Source of the DNA: Microbispora oryzae | GTDB lineage: Bacteria; Actinomycetota; Actinomycetes; Streptosporangiales; Streptosporangiaceae | DNA length: 64,000 nucleotides | NCBI RefSeq assembly: GCF_017896165.1 | Contig: NZ_JAFCNB010000003.1 | Location: 186,001-250,000 of the forward strand | Reading direction: 5' to 3' | Shown: positions 1-7,652 of the stretch, one piece after another | How positions within the stretch are numbered: the stretch's first letter is position 1 | Layout: every line of letters starts with the position of its first letter | Notes under the pieces: generated by a model | The model's database searches: none | Seen by the model: the letters and a program-made list of their open reading frames with translations, nothing else | Told to the model about the DNA's origin: nothing | Program-made: the position numbers and the translations under genes

Positions 1-327
1 TCCGTCGTCGGCCTGTCGGGATCGGCCGGGCAGACCAACTACGCCGCCTCCAAGGCCGGCCTGATCGGGTTCGGCCGGTCCCTCGCCCGCGAGCTGGGCT
101 CGCGCGGCATCACGGTCAACGTCGTCTCCCCGGGCTTCGTGGAGACCGACATGACGGCCGTGCTCGAAGAGGCGTACCAGGAGCAGATCCGCAAGACCAT
201 CCCCCTGGGCAGGCAGGCCAGGCCGGAGGAGGTCGCCCGGGTCGTGCGGTTCCTCGCGGGAGAGGACGCCTCGTACATCACCGGCGCGGTCATCCCGGTC
301 GACGGCGGCCTCGGGATGGGACACTGA
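1..327 (+). CDS. fabG: 3-oxoacyl-ACP reductase, C-terminal part (5' end outside window)
   Basis: This is the last 108 codons of a short-chain dehydrogenase; the start lies before base 1. FabG reduces 3-oxoacyl-ACP with NADPH in type II fatty acid synthesis in the cytoplasm. The fragment keeps the catalytic Tyr and Lys in NYAASKAG (about residues 13-20 of the fragment), the VNVVSPGFVETDM loop after them, and the C-terminal ITGAVIPVDGGLGMGH typical of FabG. It is followed 46 bases later by an enoyl-ACP reductase on the same strand. A fabG-inhA order of this kind is well known in mycobacteria, so a shared transcript is likely. The pairing makes a fatty-acid role more probable than a generic short-chain dehydrogenase. 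Confidence 0.9.
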   Translation, partial: SVVGLSGSAGQTNYAASKAGLIGFGRSLARELGSRGITVNVVSPGFVETDMTAVLEEAYQEQIRKTIPLGRQARPEEVARVVRFLAGEDASYITGAVIPVDGGLGMGH

Positions 328-373
328 CCGGACGCCCGTCACCGCCGACGGCCGAGAGACTGGAGAGCAGAGC

Positions 374-1138
374 ATGGGTTTGCTGGACGGGAAGCGACTG
401 CTGGTCACCGGCGTCCTCACCGACTCGTCGATCGCCTTCAACGTGGCGAAGCTCGCCCAGGAGGAGGGCGCCCAGGTCGTGCTGACCGGGTTCGGCCGCC
501 TGAGCCTGGTCGAGCGCATCGCGAAGCGGCTGCCCGAGCCGCCGCCGGTGATCGAGCTCGACGTGCAGAACACCGAGCACCTCGACACGCTGGCCGACCG
601 GGTCGGCGAGCACCTCGGCGGCCTGGACGGGGTGGTGCACTCGATCGGGTTCGCGCCGCAGACGGCCCTCGGCGGCAACTTCCTCAACACCTCGTGGGAG
701 GACGTCGCCACGGCCGTCCACGTCTCCACCTACTCCTTCAAGTCGCTCGCCGTGGCGTGCCTGCCCCTCATGAAGGAGGGCGGCGCCGTCGTCGGTCTCG
801 ACTTCGACGCGACCAAGGCGTGGCCGGTCTACGACTGGATGGGCGTGGCCAAGGCCGGGCTGGAGTCGTGCTCCCGCTACCTCGCCCGCGATCTGGGCAA
901 GCAGGGCATCAGGGTCAACCTGGTCGCCGCCGGGCCGTTGCGGACGATGGCGGCCAAGAGCATCCCCGGGTTCAAGGAGTTCGAGGAGAGCTGGCCGGCG
1001 AAGGCGCCCCTCGGGTGGGATCTGACCGACACCGCCCCCGCCGCCAGGGCGTGCGTCGCGTTGCTGTCGGACTGGTTCCCGGCGACCACCGGTGAGATCG
1101 TGCACGTCGACGGAGGCGTGCACGCCATGGGAGGCTGA
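374..1138 (+). CDS. fabI: Enoyl-[acyl-carrier-protein] reductase (InhA/FabI type)
   Basis: The 254-residue protein reduces trans-2-enoyl-ACP with NADH in the last step of the fatty acid elongation cycle. The N-terminus MGLLDGKRLLVTGVLTDSSI is the dinucleotide-binding start of the InhA/FabI family. Tyr153 and Lys160 form the family's Y-x6-K catalytic pair, and the end (LLSDWFPATTGEIVHVDGG) closely resembles mycobacterial InhA. Length is normal (about 255-270 residues). The ATG start has a GAGAG-like ribosome site a few bases upstream. It follows fabG by 46 bases, so the two probably form an operon closed by the hairpin at 1175-1200. InhA is the isoniazid and triclosan target in mycobacteria; nothing here shows resistance or sensitivity. 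Confidence 0.95.
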   Translation: MGLLDGKRLLVTGVLTDSSIAFNVAKLAQEEGAQVVLTGFGRLSLVERIAKRLPEPPPVIELDVQNTEHLDTLADRVGEHLGGLDGVVHSIGFAPQTALGGNFLNTSWEDVATAVHVSTYSFKSLAVACLPLMKEGGAVVGLDFDATKAWPVYDWMGVAKAGLESCSRYLARDLGKQGIRVNLVAAGPLRTMAAKSIPGFKEFEESWPAKAPLGWDLTDTAPAARACVALLSDWFPATTGEIVHVDGGVHAMGG

Positions 1139-1174
1139 TCCCGCGGTCGCCTGTCCGCGTCCGTGCTTTTCCAG

Positions 1175-1200
1175 GCCGTGCGCTCTTCGGCGCGCACGGC
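1175..1200. terminator. Bidirectional hairpin terminator between convergent genes
   Basis: Perfect 9-base arms GCCGTGCGC and GCGCACGGC surround an 8-base loop. The hairpin lies 36 bases after the enoyl reductase stop and directly touches the stop codon of the minus-strand gene at 1201. There is no T-run, as is usual for actinobacterial terminators. Confidence 0.6.
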
Positions 1201-1833
1201 TCAGCCGGCGGGCCGCCGGAGCGCGGCCGTGACCGTGTGGGGCGCGTCGGCGAAGAAGCGGACCTCGATCACGTCGGCGTGGCGCCCGAGGGGGCGGGTC
1301 ACCGTGACCGGTCCGGCCAGCCGGACGACGACGTTCGTCCGCGAGCCGACCGCCACGCCGAGCCGCCCGTCGCGTACGCTCACCATGCCGGGCTCGTTGT
1401 CGTCGCGGGCCGTCCGCACCGAGGAGATCAGCTCCCGGGGGATCCGGGCGTCGAAGAACACGCCGTAGCGGATCCGCAGCTCGGTCTCCGACACCACGTG
1501 CGGCCGGGTGACGCAGGCCGCGTGGACGGCCAGGCAGAAGACGATCGAGTAGAGATCGGCCACGAGCACCAGGGCGCGCAGCGCCGCCGGCGCGCCGAGG
1601 GCCCGCAGCAGCACCTCCGCCGCCGGGGTCTCCACGGCCAGCACGAACAGCAGGATCAGCGCCGACGGCACCTGCTCGCCCGCGTACGCCACAGGGACGG
1701 CGCCAGGGGAGACGCCGTCCCGCCGCCTCGTGACCCACAGGACGAGGCTGACCAGGCCCCTGGCGTCGAAGCCCAGGATCCTGCGTACCGGTTCGAACGG
1801 CACACGTCGCGGGCGGGTGACGGCGGGCGTCAT
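1201..1833 (-). CDS. Membrane protein of unknown function, coupled to the MerR gene
   Basis: I do not recognise the family. The 210-residue protein has a basic N-terminus, one or two hydrophobic segments at about residues 50-75 and a longer one at about 85-115. These are followed by a soluble C-terminal half rich in Val and Arg (ELRIRYGVFFDARIPRELIS, about 120-140) that resembles bacterial PH-like domains after membrane anchors. Its start codon overlaps the stop of the upstream MerR gene by four bases (ATGA), so it is translationally coupled to that regulator and probably belongs to its regulon. A bacterial PH-domain protein is the best guess and is inference only. Confidence 0.7.
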   Translation of the reverse strand: MTPAVTRPRRVPFEPVRRILGFDARGLVSLVLWVTRRRDGVSPGAVPVAYAGEQVPSALILLFVLAVETPAAEVLLRALGAPAALRALVLVADLYSIVFCLAVHAACVTRPHVVSETELRIRYGVFFDARIPRELISSVRTARDDNEPGMVSVRDGRLGVAVGSRTNVVVRLAGPVTVTRPLGRHADVIEVRFFADAPHTVTAALRRPAG

Positions 1834-2597
1834 GCCCGGTCCCGCAGGACGGCCACGGCGAGGCGGACGACCTCGGCCTGGGCCGGGGACAGCTCACCCG
1901 AGACGGCGGCCAGCCACTCGTCCCCGCCCGGCTGCTCCTGCGGGCCGGCCGGCAGGCGCGAGAGGATCACGGCGGCCAGTTCGCGGGGGATGTGCTCCGC
2001 CAGGTCCGCGGCGAGCGCGGCCACCCGCGGATCGGCGGGGCCTGCTCCGGCCAGCTCGTCGAGCCGGGCCCACAGGGCGTGGCCGGCCGCGAGGGCGCCC
2101 GGTTCTGTGAGCGGACGCATGAGCTCGACGATCCGGTCCCGCTCCGCGGGACCGGCCGCGCTGTCCATCAGCGCGAGCAGGTCCCGGTCGAGGTCGGCGC
2201 TGCGCGATCCCGGTGAACGCAGCCGGCCCAGCAACTCGGCCATCCCGGGGGAGACCGCCGCGTCCGGGTGCAGGTCGGTCTGGGCGAGCAGCTCGGCGAG
2301 CCTGGCCCGCCTGCCCGCGAGCTCCTCCTGCTCGCGGGCGAGGTCGGCGTCGAGCTCGCCGAGCACCTCCCGCAGATCCCTGCCCCGGTCGTCGGCCAGC
2401 ACGTCGCGGATCTCGTCCAGGGACAGGCCCAGCTCCGCCAGCCTGCGCACCCGGGCGAGCACGACCGCGTGGCGCAGGCCGTACGACCGGTATCCGTTCG
2501 CCAGCCGGACGGGTTCGGGCAGGAGTCCCATGTGGTGGTAGTGGCGCACCGTCCGGGTGGAGACTCCGGCGAGTGCGGCCAGTTCGCCGATCCGCAT
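1830..2597 (-). CDS. MerR family transcriptional regulator
   Basis: The 255-residue protein begins with a MerR DNA-binding domain: IGELAALAGVSTRTVRHYHHMGLLPEP at residues 2-28 is the winged helix-turn-helix, followed by the second wing (NGYRSYG) and the dimerisation coiled coil to about residue 110. The remaining 145 residues are an effector or partner region without metal-binding Cys clusters, so it is not a classical metal-sensing MerR. No ligand can be named. The promoter at 2604-2634 has the 19-base spacer and dyad typical of MerR targets, so the gene is probably autoregulated together with the membrane protein that overlaps its stop codon. Confidence 0.9.
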   Translation of the reverse strand: MRIGELAALAGVSTRTVRHYHHMGLLPEPVRLANGYRSYGLRHAVVLARVRRLAELGLSLDEIRDVLADDRGRDLREVLGELDADLAREQEELAGRRARLAELLAQTDLHPDAAVSPGMAELLGRLRSPGSRSADLDRDLLALMDSAAGPAERDRIVELMRPLTEPGALAAGHALWARLDELAGAGPADPRVAALAADLAEHIPRELAAVILSRLPAGPQEQPGGDEWLAAVSGELSPAQAEVVRLAVAVLRDRA

Positions 2598-2603
2598 GCG
2601 CTC

Positions 2604-2634
2604 ATTAGAAACGTTGACGTCGCGTCAAGGTCAA
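2604..2634 (-). promoter_or_regulatory. MerR-type promoter with 19-base spacer and internal dyad
   Basis: On the minus strand there is a -35 box TTGACC (2634-2629), a 19-base spacer, a -10 box TCTAAT (2609-2604), then six bases to the ATG at 2597. The spacer holds the dyad TTGACG-CGA-CGTCAA (2628-2614). A long spacer with a central dyad is the known arrangement of promoters activated by MerR proteins through DNA distortion. The short distance to ATG suggests a leaderless transcript. Confidence 0.7.
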
Positions 2635-2659
2635 ACCTCTCGGCGCCCGTCCACGGCCG

Positions 2660-3370
2660 CTACTCGTCGAGGAGGCGCGCGATGGCGGCCTCGGCGGCGG
2701 CCTTGGTCACCCCGGTCCCGATCAGGAACTGCGCGCCCACACTCCCTTCGTCGCCCAGTACGCCGAGCAGCAGATGCTCCGGCCCCACGTGGGTGTGGCC
2801 GAGGCGCCGCGCCTCCTCCACGGCCCGGTCGATCGACTCCTTGGCCCGGGCCGTGAACGGGATGTGGCCGGTCGGCGCCGTGACGGCGGGGCCGAGCGCG
2901 CCGGTGACCGCCTCCCGGACCGCGTCGGCGGAGGCGAGGGACTCGACGGCCCGGACGGCGACGCTGCCGCCCTCCCGCAGGAGAGCGAGGACGATGTGCT
3001 CGGTGCCGATGTAGTCGTGCCGGGCCTGGCGCGCCTCCTCCTGCGCTCCCACCACCACCCGGCGTGCCTCGTCGGTGAAGGCGGACCAGACGCCGCCGGG
3101 GCCGGCCGCGCCCAGTTCGGCGGCGCGCTTGGTGACGAAGCGCTTCTGGGCGGCCTGCTTGGTGACGCCCATGCTCCTGCCGATCTCGGTCCAGGAGGCG
3201 CCCGCTCTGCGCGCCTGGTCGACGAAGTGCCCGACGAGGTGGTCGGCCGTCTCGCCGAGGTGGTCGGCGAGCAGCATCGCGTGCGAGAGCTGCTCCAGGG
3301 CGTCGCCCTCGGGGTGCTCGCGTTTCACGAACTGGATCAGTTCGCCCAACTGGGGAAAAGTGATGTCCAT
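2660..3370 (-). CDS. Clp N-domain protein with helix-turn-helix N-terminus
   Basis: The 236-residue protein has no ATPase domain, so it is not a ClpC/ClpA chaperone. Residues 1-80 look like a helix-turn-helix module (SWTEIGRSMGVTKQAAQKRF, about 58-77). Residues of about 85-235 contain two Clp_N-type repeats (HDYIGTEHIVLALLREGGSV and HTHVGPEHLLLGVLGDEGSV), the part of Clp ATPases that binds substrates and adaptors. Such stand-alone proteins occur in many actinobacteria and their role is not settled; a stress-linked DNA-binding protein or Clp adaptor is inference. The ribosome site overlaps the first palindrome of the operator array at 3375-3420, which suggests autoregulation. Confidence 0.8.
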   Translation of the reverse strand: MDITFPQLGELIQFVKREHPEGDALEQLSHAMLLADHLGETADHLVGHFVDQARRAGASWTEIGRSMGVTKQAAQKRFVTKRAAELGAAGPGGVWSAFTDEARRVVVGAQEEARQARHDYIGTEHIVLALLREGGSVAVRAVESLASADAVREAVTGALGPAVTAPTGHIPFTARAKESIDRAVEEARRLGHTHVGPEHLLLGVLGDEGSVGAQFLIGTGVTKAAAEAAIARLLDE

Positions 3371-3374
3371 GCGA

Positions 3375-3420
3375 CAACCTTAGGTTGACGCATGGATATC
3401 CGTCAACCACTGGTTGACGG
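3375..3420. promoter_or_regulatory. Tandem palindromic operator built from GGTTGACG half-sites
   Basis: The 51-base gap between two minus-strand genes is almost filled by two palindromes. CAACC-TTA-GGTTG lies at 3375-3387. At 3400-3420 there are perfect 9-base arms CCGTCAACC and GGTTGACGG around ACT. The centres lie 29 bases apart. The half-site GGTTGACG occurs three times (3383-3390, 3401-3408 inverted, 3412-3419). The array is directly upstream of the Clp_N/helix-turn-helix gene and is best read as its operator. The second palindrome could also act as a terminator for the gene ending at 3422. Confidence 0.6.
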
Positions 3421-3421
3421 C

Positions 3422-4408
3422 TCAGGCGAGGCGATGGCGGCCGGACCTGCCCGGCACGCGCAGGCCGCCCTCGAACGGAATCGACTCCTGCTGCTCGGCG
3501 CGGGCGCGCCGGGCCGACACCACCCGCGTGGCGAGTACCGCCGACAGCAGCAGCAGGGCCGTCAGCGCGGTGCCCGTCCCGTCGTGCGGCCGGTGCGGGC
3601 GGATGACGGCGCCCCGGGTCGCGGGGCTCATCTGGGGGAGCCGGAGCCCGGGCCAGAGCAGGGGGATCATGCCGTCCTCGTCCGGGTGGACCCGGACGGG
3701 GGAGCCGGTCTCGTCAGCCGCCGGCGCGTAGCCGGAGAGGGACGGCCGCGCGGGCTCGGTGGGCAGGGTGCCCGGACGCGCGGATGGGACGGGGGCTCCG
3801 GCCTCCTTCGGCCGCTTCGCCCGGCCCTCATCCGCGTCGGGGACGCAGCCGCCGCCGACAAGGGGAAGGCAGGTGTCCCGCACGGCCTTGCTCAGCCCGT
3901 CGGTGAGGGCCTGCGCGGGGCTGGCGGCGGGCCCGGCCGCGCCGCCCGCTCCGGTGACGTCCCGCACCGTGTCCACCGCGCCGCCGACCGCCGAGCCGAC
4001 GGCCGACCCCACCGCACCGGCGGCCCCGCCGCTCCCGGAGCTGGGCGCGGGCGTCTGGCCGCCGCTCCCGGTGGCCGCGGAGAGGGTGTCGTCGACGGTT
4101 TTGCCCACGTCGTTGACCGCCGTGCCCACCGTGCTGGTCGTCGTGCCGACCACGTCGTCGACGGCCTTGGTGACCGGTTTCGTCGCGCCGCCGGTGACCT
4201 TGTCGGCCACGTCGGTCACCTGGTTCACCGTCTGGGCGACCCCGTCGGTCACCGAGCACAGGGTGTTGGTCACCCCCGAGAGGAGACCTCCGCCGCCGGC
4301 GCAGTCGCGGGCGTTCGCGGGGGCCGGAGCGGCCAGGGGGATCGCCCCGCCGAGCGCGATCGCAAGTATCCCCGCGGAGATCGCCGATGTGTTGCGCGCG
4401 ATCCCCAT
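3422..4408 (-). CDS. Secreted, probably cell-wall-associated repeat protein of unknown function
   Basis: The 328-residue protein has a signal peptide at residues 1-34 (hydrophobic core ISAGILAIALGGAIPLA, then APANA). A Val/Thr/Asp-rich stretch at about 50-115 follows, with repeated short units such as VTDVADKV, VTKAVDDVV and VGKTVDDTL. Next come a Gly/Ser/Ala/Pro-rich middle, a proline-charged region, and one C-terminal hydrophobic segment (GTALTALLLLSAVLATRVV, about 270-290) with a basic tail. It carries four Cys, two near the signal cleavage site and two near residue 190. There is no sortase LPXTG motif. The ATG start has a good GGAAGGGG ribosome site. I cannot assign a function. Confidence 0.75.
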   Translation of the reverse strand: MGIARNTSAISAGILAIALGGAIPLAAPAPANARDCAGGGGLLSGVTNTLCSVTDGVAQTVNQVTDVADKVTGGATKPVTKAVDDVVGTTTSTVGTAVNDVGKTVDDTLSAATGSGGQTPAPSSGSGGAAGAVGSAVGSAVGGAVDTVRDVTGAGGAAGPAASPAQALTDGLSKAVRDTCLPLVGGGCVPDADEGRAKRPKEAGAPVPSARPGTLPTEPARPSLSGYAPAADETGSPVRVHPDEDGMIPLLWPGLRLPQMSPATRGAVIRPHRPHDGTGTALTALLLLSAVLATRVVSARRARAEQQESIPFEGGLRVPGRSGRHRLA

Positions 4409-4528
4409 GTGTCCCCTTCCGTCAAGCTGATCCGTACCCCGCCACTGTTCGCCACCGCGCGGGGTTATGCAGTAGAAAGTTGCGATTCGGTATCGATGCG
4501 TGATACGTGAGACCGATTCTCGTTCTGG

Positions 4529-5467
4529 TCAGGGATCGGAGACGTCGTCCAGCGCCTCGCGGATCTCCCAGGGGAGGGTCAGCTTCTCGGCCTGGAGCAC
4601 GCCGAGCAACTGGGCGTGGGTCCTGGCGCCGACGATGGCCGACGACACGCCCGGGCGGTCGCGCACCCAGGAAAGTGCGACGGAGAGCGGCGACACGCCG
4701 AGGCCTTCAGCGGCCGTGGTCACCGACTCCACGATCCGGCGGCAGCGCTCGTCGAGATACGGCTGGACGAACTCGGCGAAATGCGGCGTCGCCGCTCGCG
4801 AGTCCGCGGGGATGCCGGTGCGGTACTTGCCGGTCAGCACGCCCCGCCCGAGCGGCGACCAGGCGAGGATCCCGGCGCCCACGTGCGCCGCGGCCGGCAC
4901 CACCTCCTCCTCGGCGTCCCGGGCCAGCAGGGAGTACTCCGCCTGCGTGGACACGATCGGGGCGCGCGAGTCGCCGGCGCGCTGCCAGACCGCGGCCGCG
5001 GCGAGCTGCCATCCGGTGTAGTTGCACACCCCCGCGTACGCCGTACGGCCGGTGGAGACGGCGAAGTCGACGGCCGCCAGGGTCTCCTCGAGCGGCACCG
5101 CCGGATCGAACGCGTGGAGCTGCCACAGGTCCACCTCGTCGAGCCCGAGCCGGGCGAGTGAGGCGTCGAGGGCGCGGATGAGGTGACGCCGGGAGCCGTC
5201 CCTGACGCCCGCCGGGGTGAGGACCGCCTTGGTGGCGATCACCAGCTCGGAGCGGGGCACCACGTCGCGGATGAGCCTGCCGATCAGGCGCTCCGCGTCA
5301 CCGCCGCCGTACACGTCGGCGGTGTCGATCAGCGTGCCCCCGGCCTCGGCGAAGGCCGTCAGCTGCGCCGTCGCCTCCTCGGCGGAGGTGTCGCGGGCCC
5401 ACGTCATGGTGCCGAGTCCTATCCGCGACACCGAAAGACCGCTGCGCCCGACAAATCGCTGGTCCAT
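4529..5467 (-). CDS. Aldo/keto reductase
   Basis: The 312-residue protein is a single TIM-barrel aldo/keto reductase, an NADPH-dependent enzyme acting on aldehydes or ketones; the substrate is unknown. The catalytic tetrad is complete: Asp48, Tyr53 (DTADVYG), Lys80 (IATKAVL) and His118 (WQLHAFD). The NADPH-binding end (AIVGARTHAQL) is also present. Length is normal for the voltage-gated-potassium-channel-beta-like branch (about 310-330). It diverges from uppP across only 35 bases, and the two -10 boxes lie back to back (5477-5493). The predicted transcript starts close to its ATG. Confidence 0.92.
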   Translation of the reverse strand: MDQRFVGRSGLSVSRIGLGTMTWARDTSAEEATAQLTAFAEAGGTLIDTADVYGGGDAERLIGRLIRDVVPRSELVIATKAVLTPAGVRDGSRRHLIRALDASLARLGLDEVDLWQLHAFDPAVPLEETLAAVDFAVSTGRTAYAGVCNYTGWQLAAAAVWQRAGDSRAPIVSTQAEYSLLARDAEEEVVPAAAHVGAGILAWSPLGRGVLTGKYRTGIPADSRAATPHFAEFVQPYLDERCRRIVESVTTAAEGLGVSPLSVALSWVRDRPGVSSAIVGARTHAQLLGVLQAEKLTLPWEIREALDDVSDP

Positions 5468-5476
5468 TGTGCGGTA

Positions 5477-5493
5477 AGACTAGCCGATAGGCT
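5477..5493. promoter_or_regulatory. Back-to-back divergent -10 boxes (aldo/keto reductase and uppP)
   Basis: TAGTCT on the minus strand (5482-5477) lies nine bases from the reductase ATG. TAGGCT on the plus strand (5488-5493) lies nine bases from the uppP ATG. Only five bases separate the two boxes, so each -35 region falls within or past the other promoter and the two should compete for RNA polymerase. Confidence 0.55.
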
Positions 5494-5502
5494 GTCGGCA
5501 CC

Positions 5503-6321
5503 ATGGACGTACTACAGGCCATTGTGCTGGGCATTGTGCAGGGATTGACGGAATTTCTGCCGATTTCCAGCTCCGCCCACCTGCTGATCGTGCCCAAACT
5601 GGCCGGCTGGTCCGACCCCGGCGCCGCCTTCACCGCGGTGATCCAGCTGGGCACGATGCTCGCGGTGCTCCTGTACTTCTGGCGGGACATCGTCCGCATC
5701 GTGTGGGCGTGGCTGCGCAGCCTCCGCCAGCCGGAGCTGCGCGACGACCTGGACGCCCGGATGGGGTGGTACATCGGCCTCGGCACGATCCCGATCGGCG
5801 TGGCCGGGCTGCTGTTCAAGGACGCGATCGAGGGCCCGGCGCGCAACCTGTGGCTCAACGCGAGCATGCTGATCGTCTTCGGCCTCGTGCTGCTCGCCGC
5901 GGAGCAGACGGGCCGGAAGAAGAAGGAGGTCGCCGACCTCAACATGCGGGACGCCCTGATCATCGGCGCCTGGCAGATGCTGCCGCTGATCCCGGGCGCC
6001 TCCCGGTCGGGCTCCACGATGACCGGCGCCATGTTCCTCGGCTACACGCGCGAGGCGGCCGCCCGATACTCGTTCCTGCTGTCGATCCCCGCGGTGGTGC
6101 TGTCCGGTCTCTTCGAGCTGCGTGACGTCGGCGCGGGCGGCGGGCCGCCCCTGGTGCCGACCGTCATCGCGACCGCCGTCTCGTTCGTCGTCGGATACGC
6201 CTCGATCGCCTGGCTGTTGCGCTACGTCGCCCGCCATTCCACCATCGTGTTCGTGGTCTACCGCGTGTTCGCCGGAGCGTTCCTGCTCACCCTGCTGACC
6301 CTGGGGGTGGTCGCGTCATGA
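5503..6321 (+). CDS. uppP: Undecaprenyl-diphosphate phosphatase
   Basis: The 272-residue polytopic membrane protein removes a phosphate from undecaprenyl diphosphate to recycle the lipid carrier of peptidoglycan synthesis; overproduction in other bacteria gives bacitracin resistance. Both family motifs are present: [13 protein letters not shown] (about residues 17-29) with the catalytic Glu, and [10 protein letters not shown] (about 165-175) with the phosphate-binding Ser and Arg. Eight hydrophobic segments are visible and the length is typical. Its stop overlaps the ATG of the histidine phosphatase by four bases, so the two are co-translated. Confidence 0.96.
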   Translation: MDVLQAIVLGIVQGLTEFLPISSSAHLLIVPKLAGWSDPGAAFTAVIQLGTMLAVLLYFWRDIVRIVWAWLRSLRQPELRDDLDARMGWYIGLGTIPIGVAGLLFKDAIEGPARNLWLNASMLIVFGLVLLAAEQTGRKKKEVADLNMRDALIIGAWQMLPLIPGASRSGSTMTGAMFLGYTREAAARYSFLLSIPAVVLSGLFELRDVGAGGGPPLVPTVIATAVSFVVGYASIAWLLRYVARHSTIVFVVYRVFAGAFLLTLLTLGVVAS

Positions 6322-7019
6322 CCACCGTCCTGCTCGTACGGCACGGCCTCACCGAGATGACCGGCCCGGTGCTGGCCGGATGGACGCCCGGGGTGCACCT
6401 GGACGAGCGGGGCCGCAGGCAGGCCGAGGCCGTGGCCGCGCGACTCGCGCCGCTGGAGCTCGACGCGATCGTCGCCAGCCCGCTGGAGCGGTGCCAGGAG
6501 ACCGCCGCGGCCATCGCGGCCGGCCGGCCGGTCACGGTGCAGACCGACGACAGGTTCGGCGAGTGCGGGTACGGCGACTGGACCGGCCGGCCGATCGCCG
6601 AGCTGGCCAAGGAGCCGCTCTGGCAGGTCGTCCAGGCCCACCCCAGCGCCGCGGTGTTCCCCGGCGGGGAGGCGCTGGCCGACGTGCGGAGCCGGGCCGT
6701 CCGCGCCGTGCGCGACTGGAACGAGCGCCTGGGCGAGAAGGCCGTCTACCTGGTCTGCAGCCACGGGGACGTCATCAAGGCGATCGTGGCCGACGCGCTG
6801 GGGCTGCACCTCGACCAGTTCCAGCGGATCACGGCCGATCCGGCGTCGGTGACGGTGATCCGGTACACGCCGCTGCGGCCCTTCCTGCTCAGGGCGAACG
6901 ACACGGGGGGAGACGTGGCCAATCTCGTGCCCGCGCCCGACGCCCCGGAGGGTGCGGGCGGGGAGCCCGCGGGCTCCGGGAGCGATGCCGCCGTCGGCGG
7001 CGGCTCCGGGAACGCATAG
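6318..7019 (+). CDS. Histidine phosphatase superfamily protein, MSMEG_4193 type
   Basis: The 233-residue protein belongs to the phosphoglycerate-mutase-like fold. RHG at residues 8-10 ([11 protein letters not shown]) carries the phospho-accepting His, and SHGDVIKA (about residues 149-156) carries the second active-site His. It matches the actinobacterial MSMEG_4193 family, whose substrate is unknown and which is found near mycothiol genes. The last 40 residues are a Gly/Ser/Ala-rich tail (about 195-233) that looks disordered. It overlaps uppP by four bases, and its stop codon forms part of the -10 box of the next gene. Confidence 0.9.
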   Translation: MTTVLLVRHGLTEMTGPVLAGWTPGVHLDERGRRQAEAVAARLAPLELDAIVASPLERCQETAAAIAAGRPVTVQTDDRFGECGYGDWTGRPIAELAKEPLWQVVQAHPSAAVFPGGEALADVRSRAVRAVRDWNERLGEKAVYLVCSHGDVIKAIVADALGLHLDQFQRITADPASVTVIRYTPLRPFLLRANDTGGDVANLVPAPDAPEGAGGEPAGSGSDAAVGGGSGNA

Positions 7020-7028
7020 GGTCGGGCT
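7017..7028 (+). promoter_or_regulatory. Leaderless promoter box of the DUF3090 gene
   Basis: TAGGGT (7017-7022) is followed by six bases and the ATG at 7029. The box includes the stop codon of the upstream phosphatase gene. The geometry fits a leaderless transcript starting at or next to the ATG. Confidence 0.45.
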
Positions 7029-7604
7029 ATGCCGGTCTTCGACTACGATCCACCTGACAGATTCGTGGCCGGTGCCGTTGGGCAACCGGGCGCACGAGCC
7101 TTCTTCCTGCAGGCCCGCGGCCAGGGCAGGATCACGACCGTCGGGCTGGAGAAGTTCCAGGTCGCGGTCCTCGCGGATCGCCTCGACGAACTGCTCGACG
7201 AGGTGCTGCGCCGCAGCGGCGGCCGCGCGCCCGTTCCGGCCATGGCCCCCGCGGAGCTGGCCGACGAGGGCCCCCTCGATCTTCCCATCGACGAGGACTT
7301 CCGGGTCGGCACGATGGCCCTGGCGTGGGACGCCGACAGCGCCCAGGTCGTCATCGAGGCCCAGGAGGCCACCGAGGGCGACGACGAGGAGGAGGAGGAC
7401 GAGCCGATCCTCGACGACCGGCCGGAGCCCGCCGTCCTCCGGGTGCGGATCAGCGCAGCCGCGGCGCGTGCCTTCAGCCGGCGGGCCCTGAACGTCGTCG
7501 CCGCCGGGCGTCCGCCGTGCCCGCTCTGCGGCCGGCCGCTCGACACCGGCGGGCACATCTGCGTCCGGCTGAACGGTCACCATCCCGGAGGACTGACGGC
7601 GTGA
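7029..7604 (+). CDS. DUF3090 family protein
   Basis: The 191-residue protein of unknown biochemical function is conserved in actinobacteria beside the MSMEG_4193-type phosphatase, SCO1664-type proteins and mshC. It starts MPVFDYDPPDRFVAGAVGQP, as the family does. It has an acidic stretch (DDEEEEDEPILDD, about residues 118-130) and ends in a likely zinc knuckle: CPLCGRP followed by GHICVRLNGHH (about 160-187), giving three Cys and nearby His. A leaderless start is likely. A role linked to mycothiol or F420 metabolism is only suggested by context. Confidence 0.9.
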   Translation: MPVFDYDPPDRFVAGAVGQPGARAFFLQARGQGRITTVGLEKFQVAVLADRLDELLDEVLRRSGGRAPVPAMAPAELADEGPLDLPIDEDFRVGTMALAWDADSAQVVIEAQEATEGDDEEEEDEPILDDRPEPAVLRVRISAAAARAFSRRALNVVAAGRPPCPLCGRPLDTGGHICVRLNGHHPGGLTA

Positions 7605-7652
7605 CGCGGCGAGACGGCCGCCCGGCGGGGGCGGCGGCGATCGGGAATCCTT

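Noticed and set aside
290-1897. Minus-strand open frame of about 535 codons opposite the enoyl reductase
   Set aside because: The translation is Arg/Gly/Pro-rich with no family match, and it overlaps a certain plus-strand gene.
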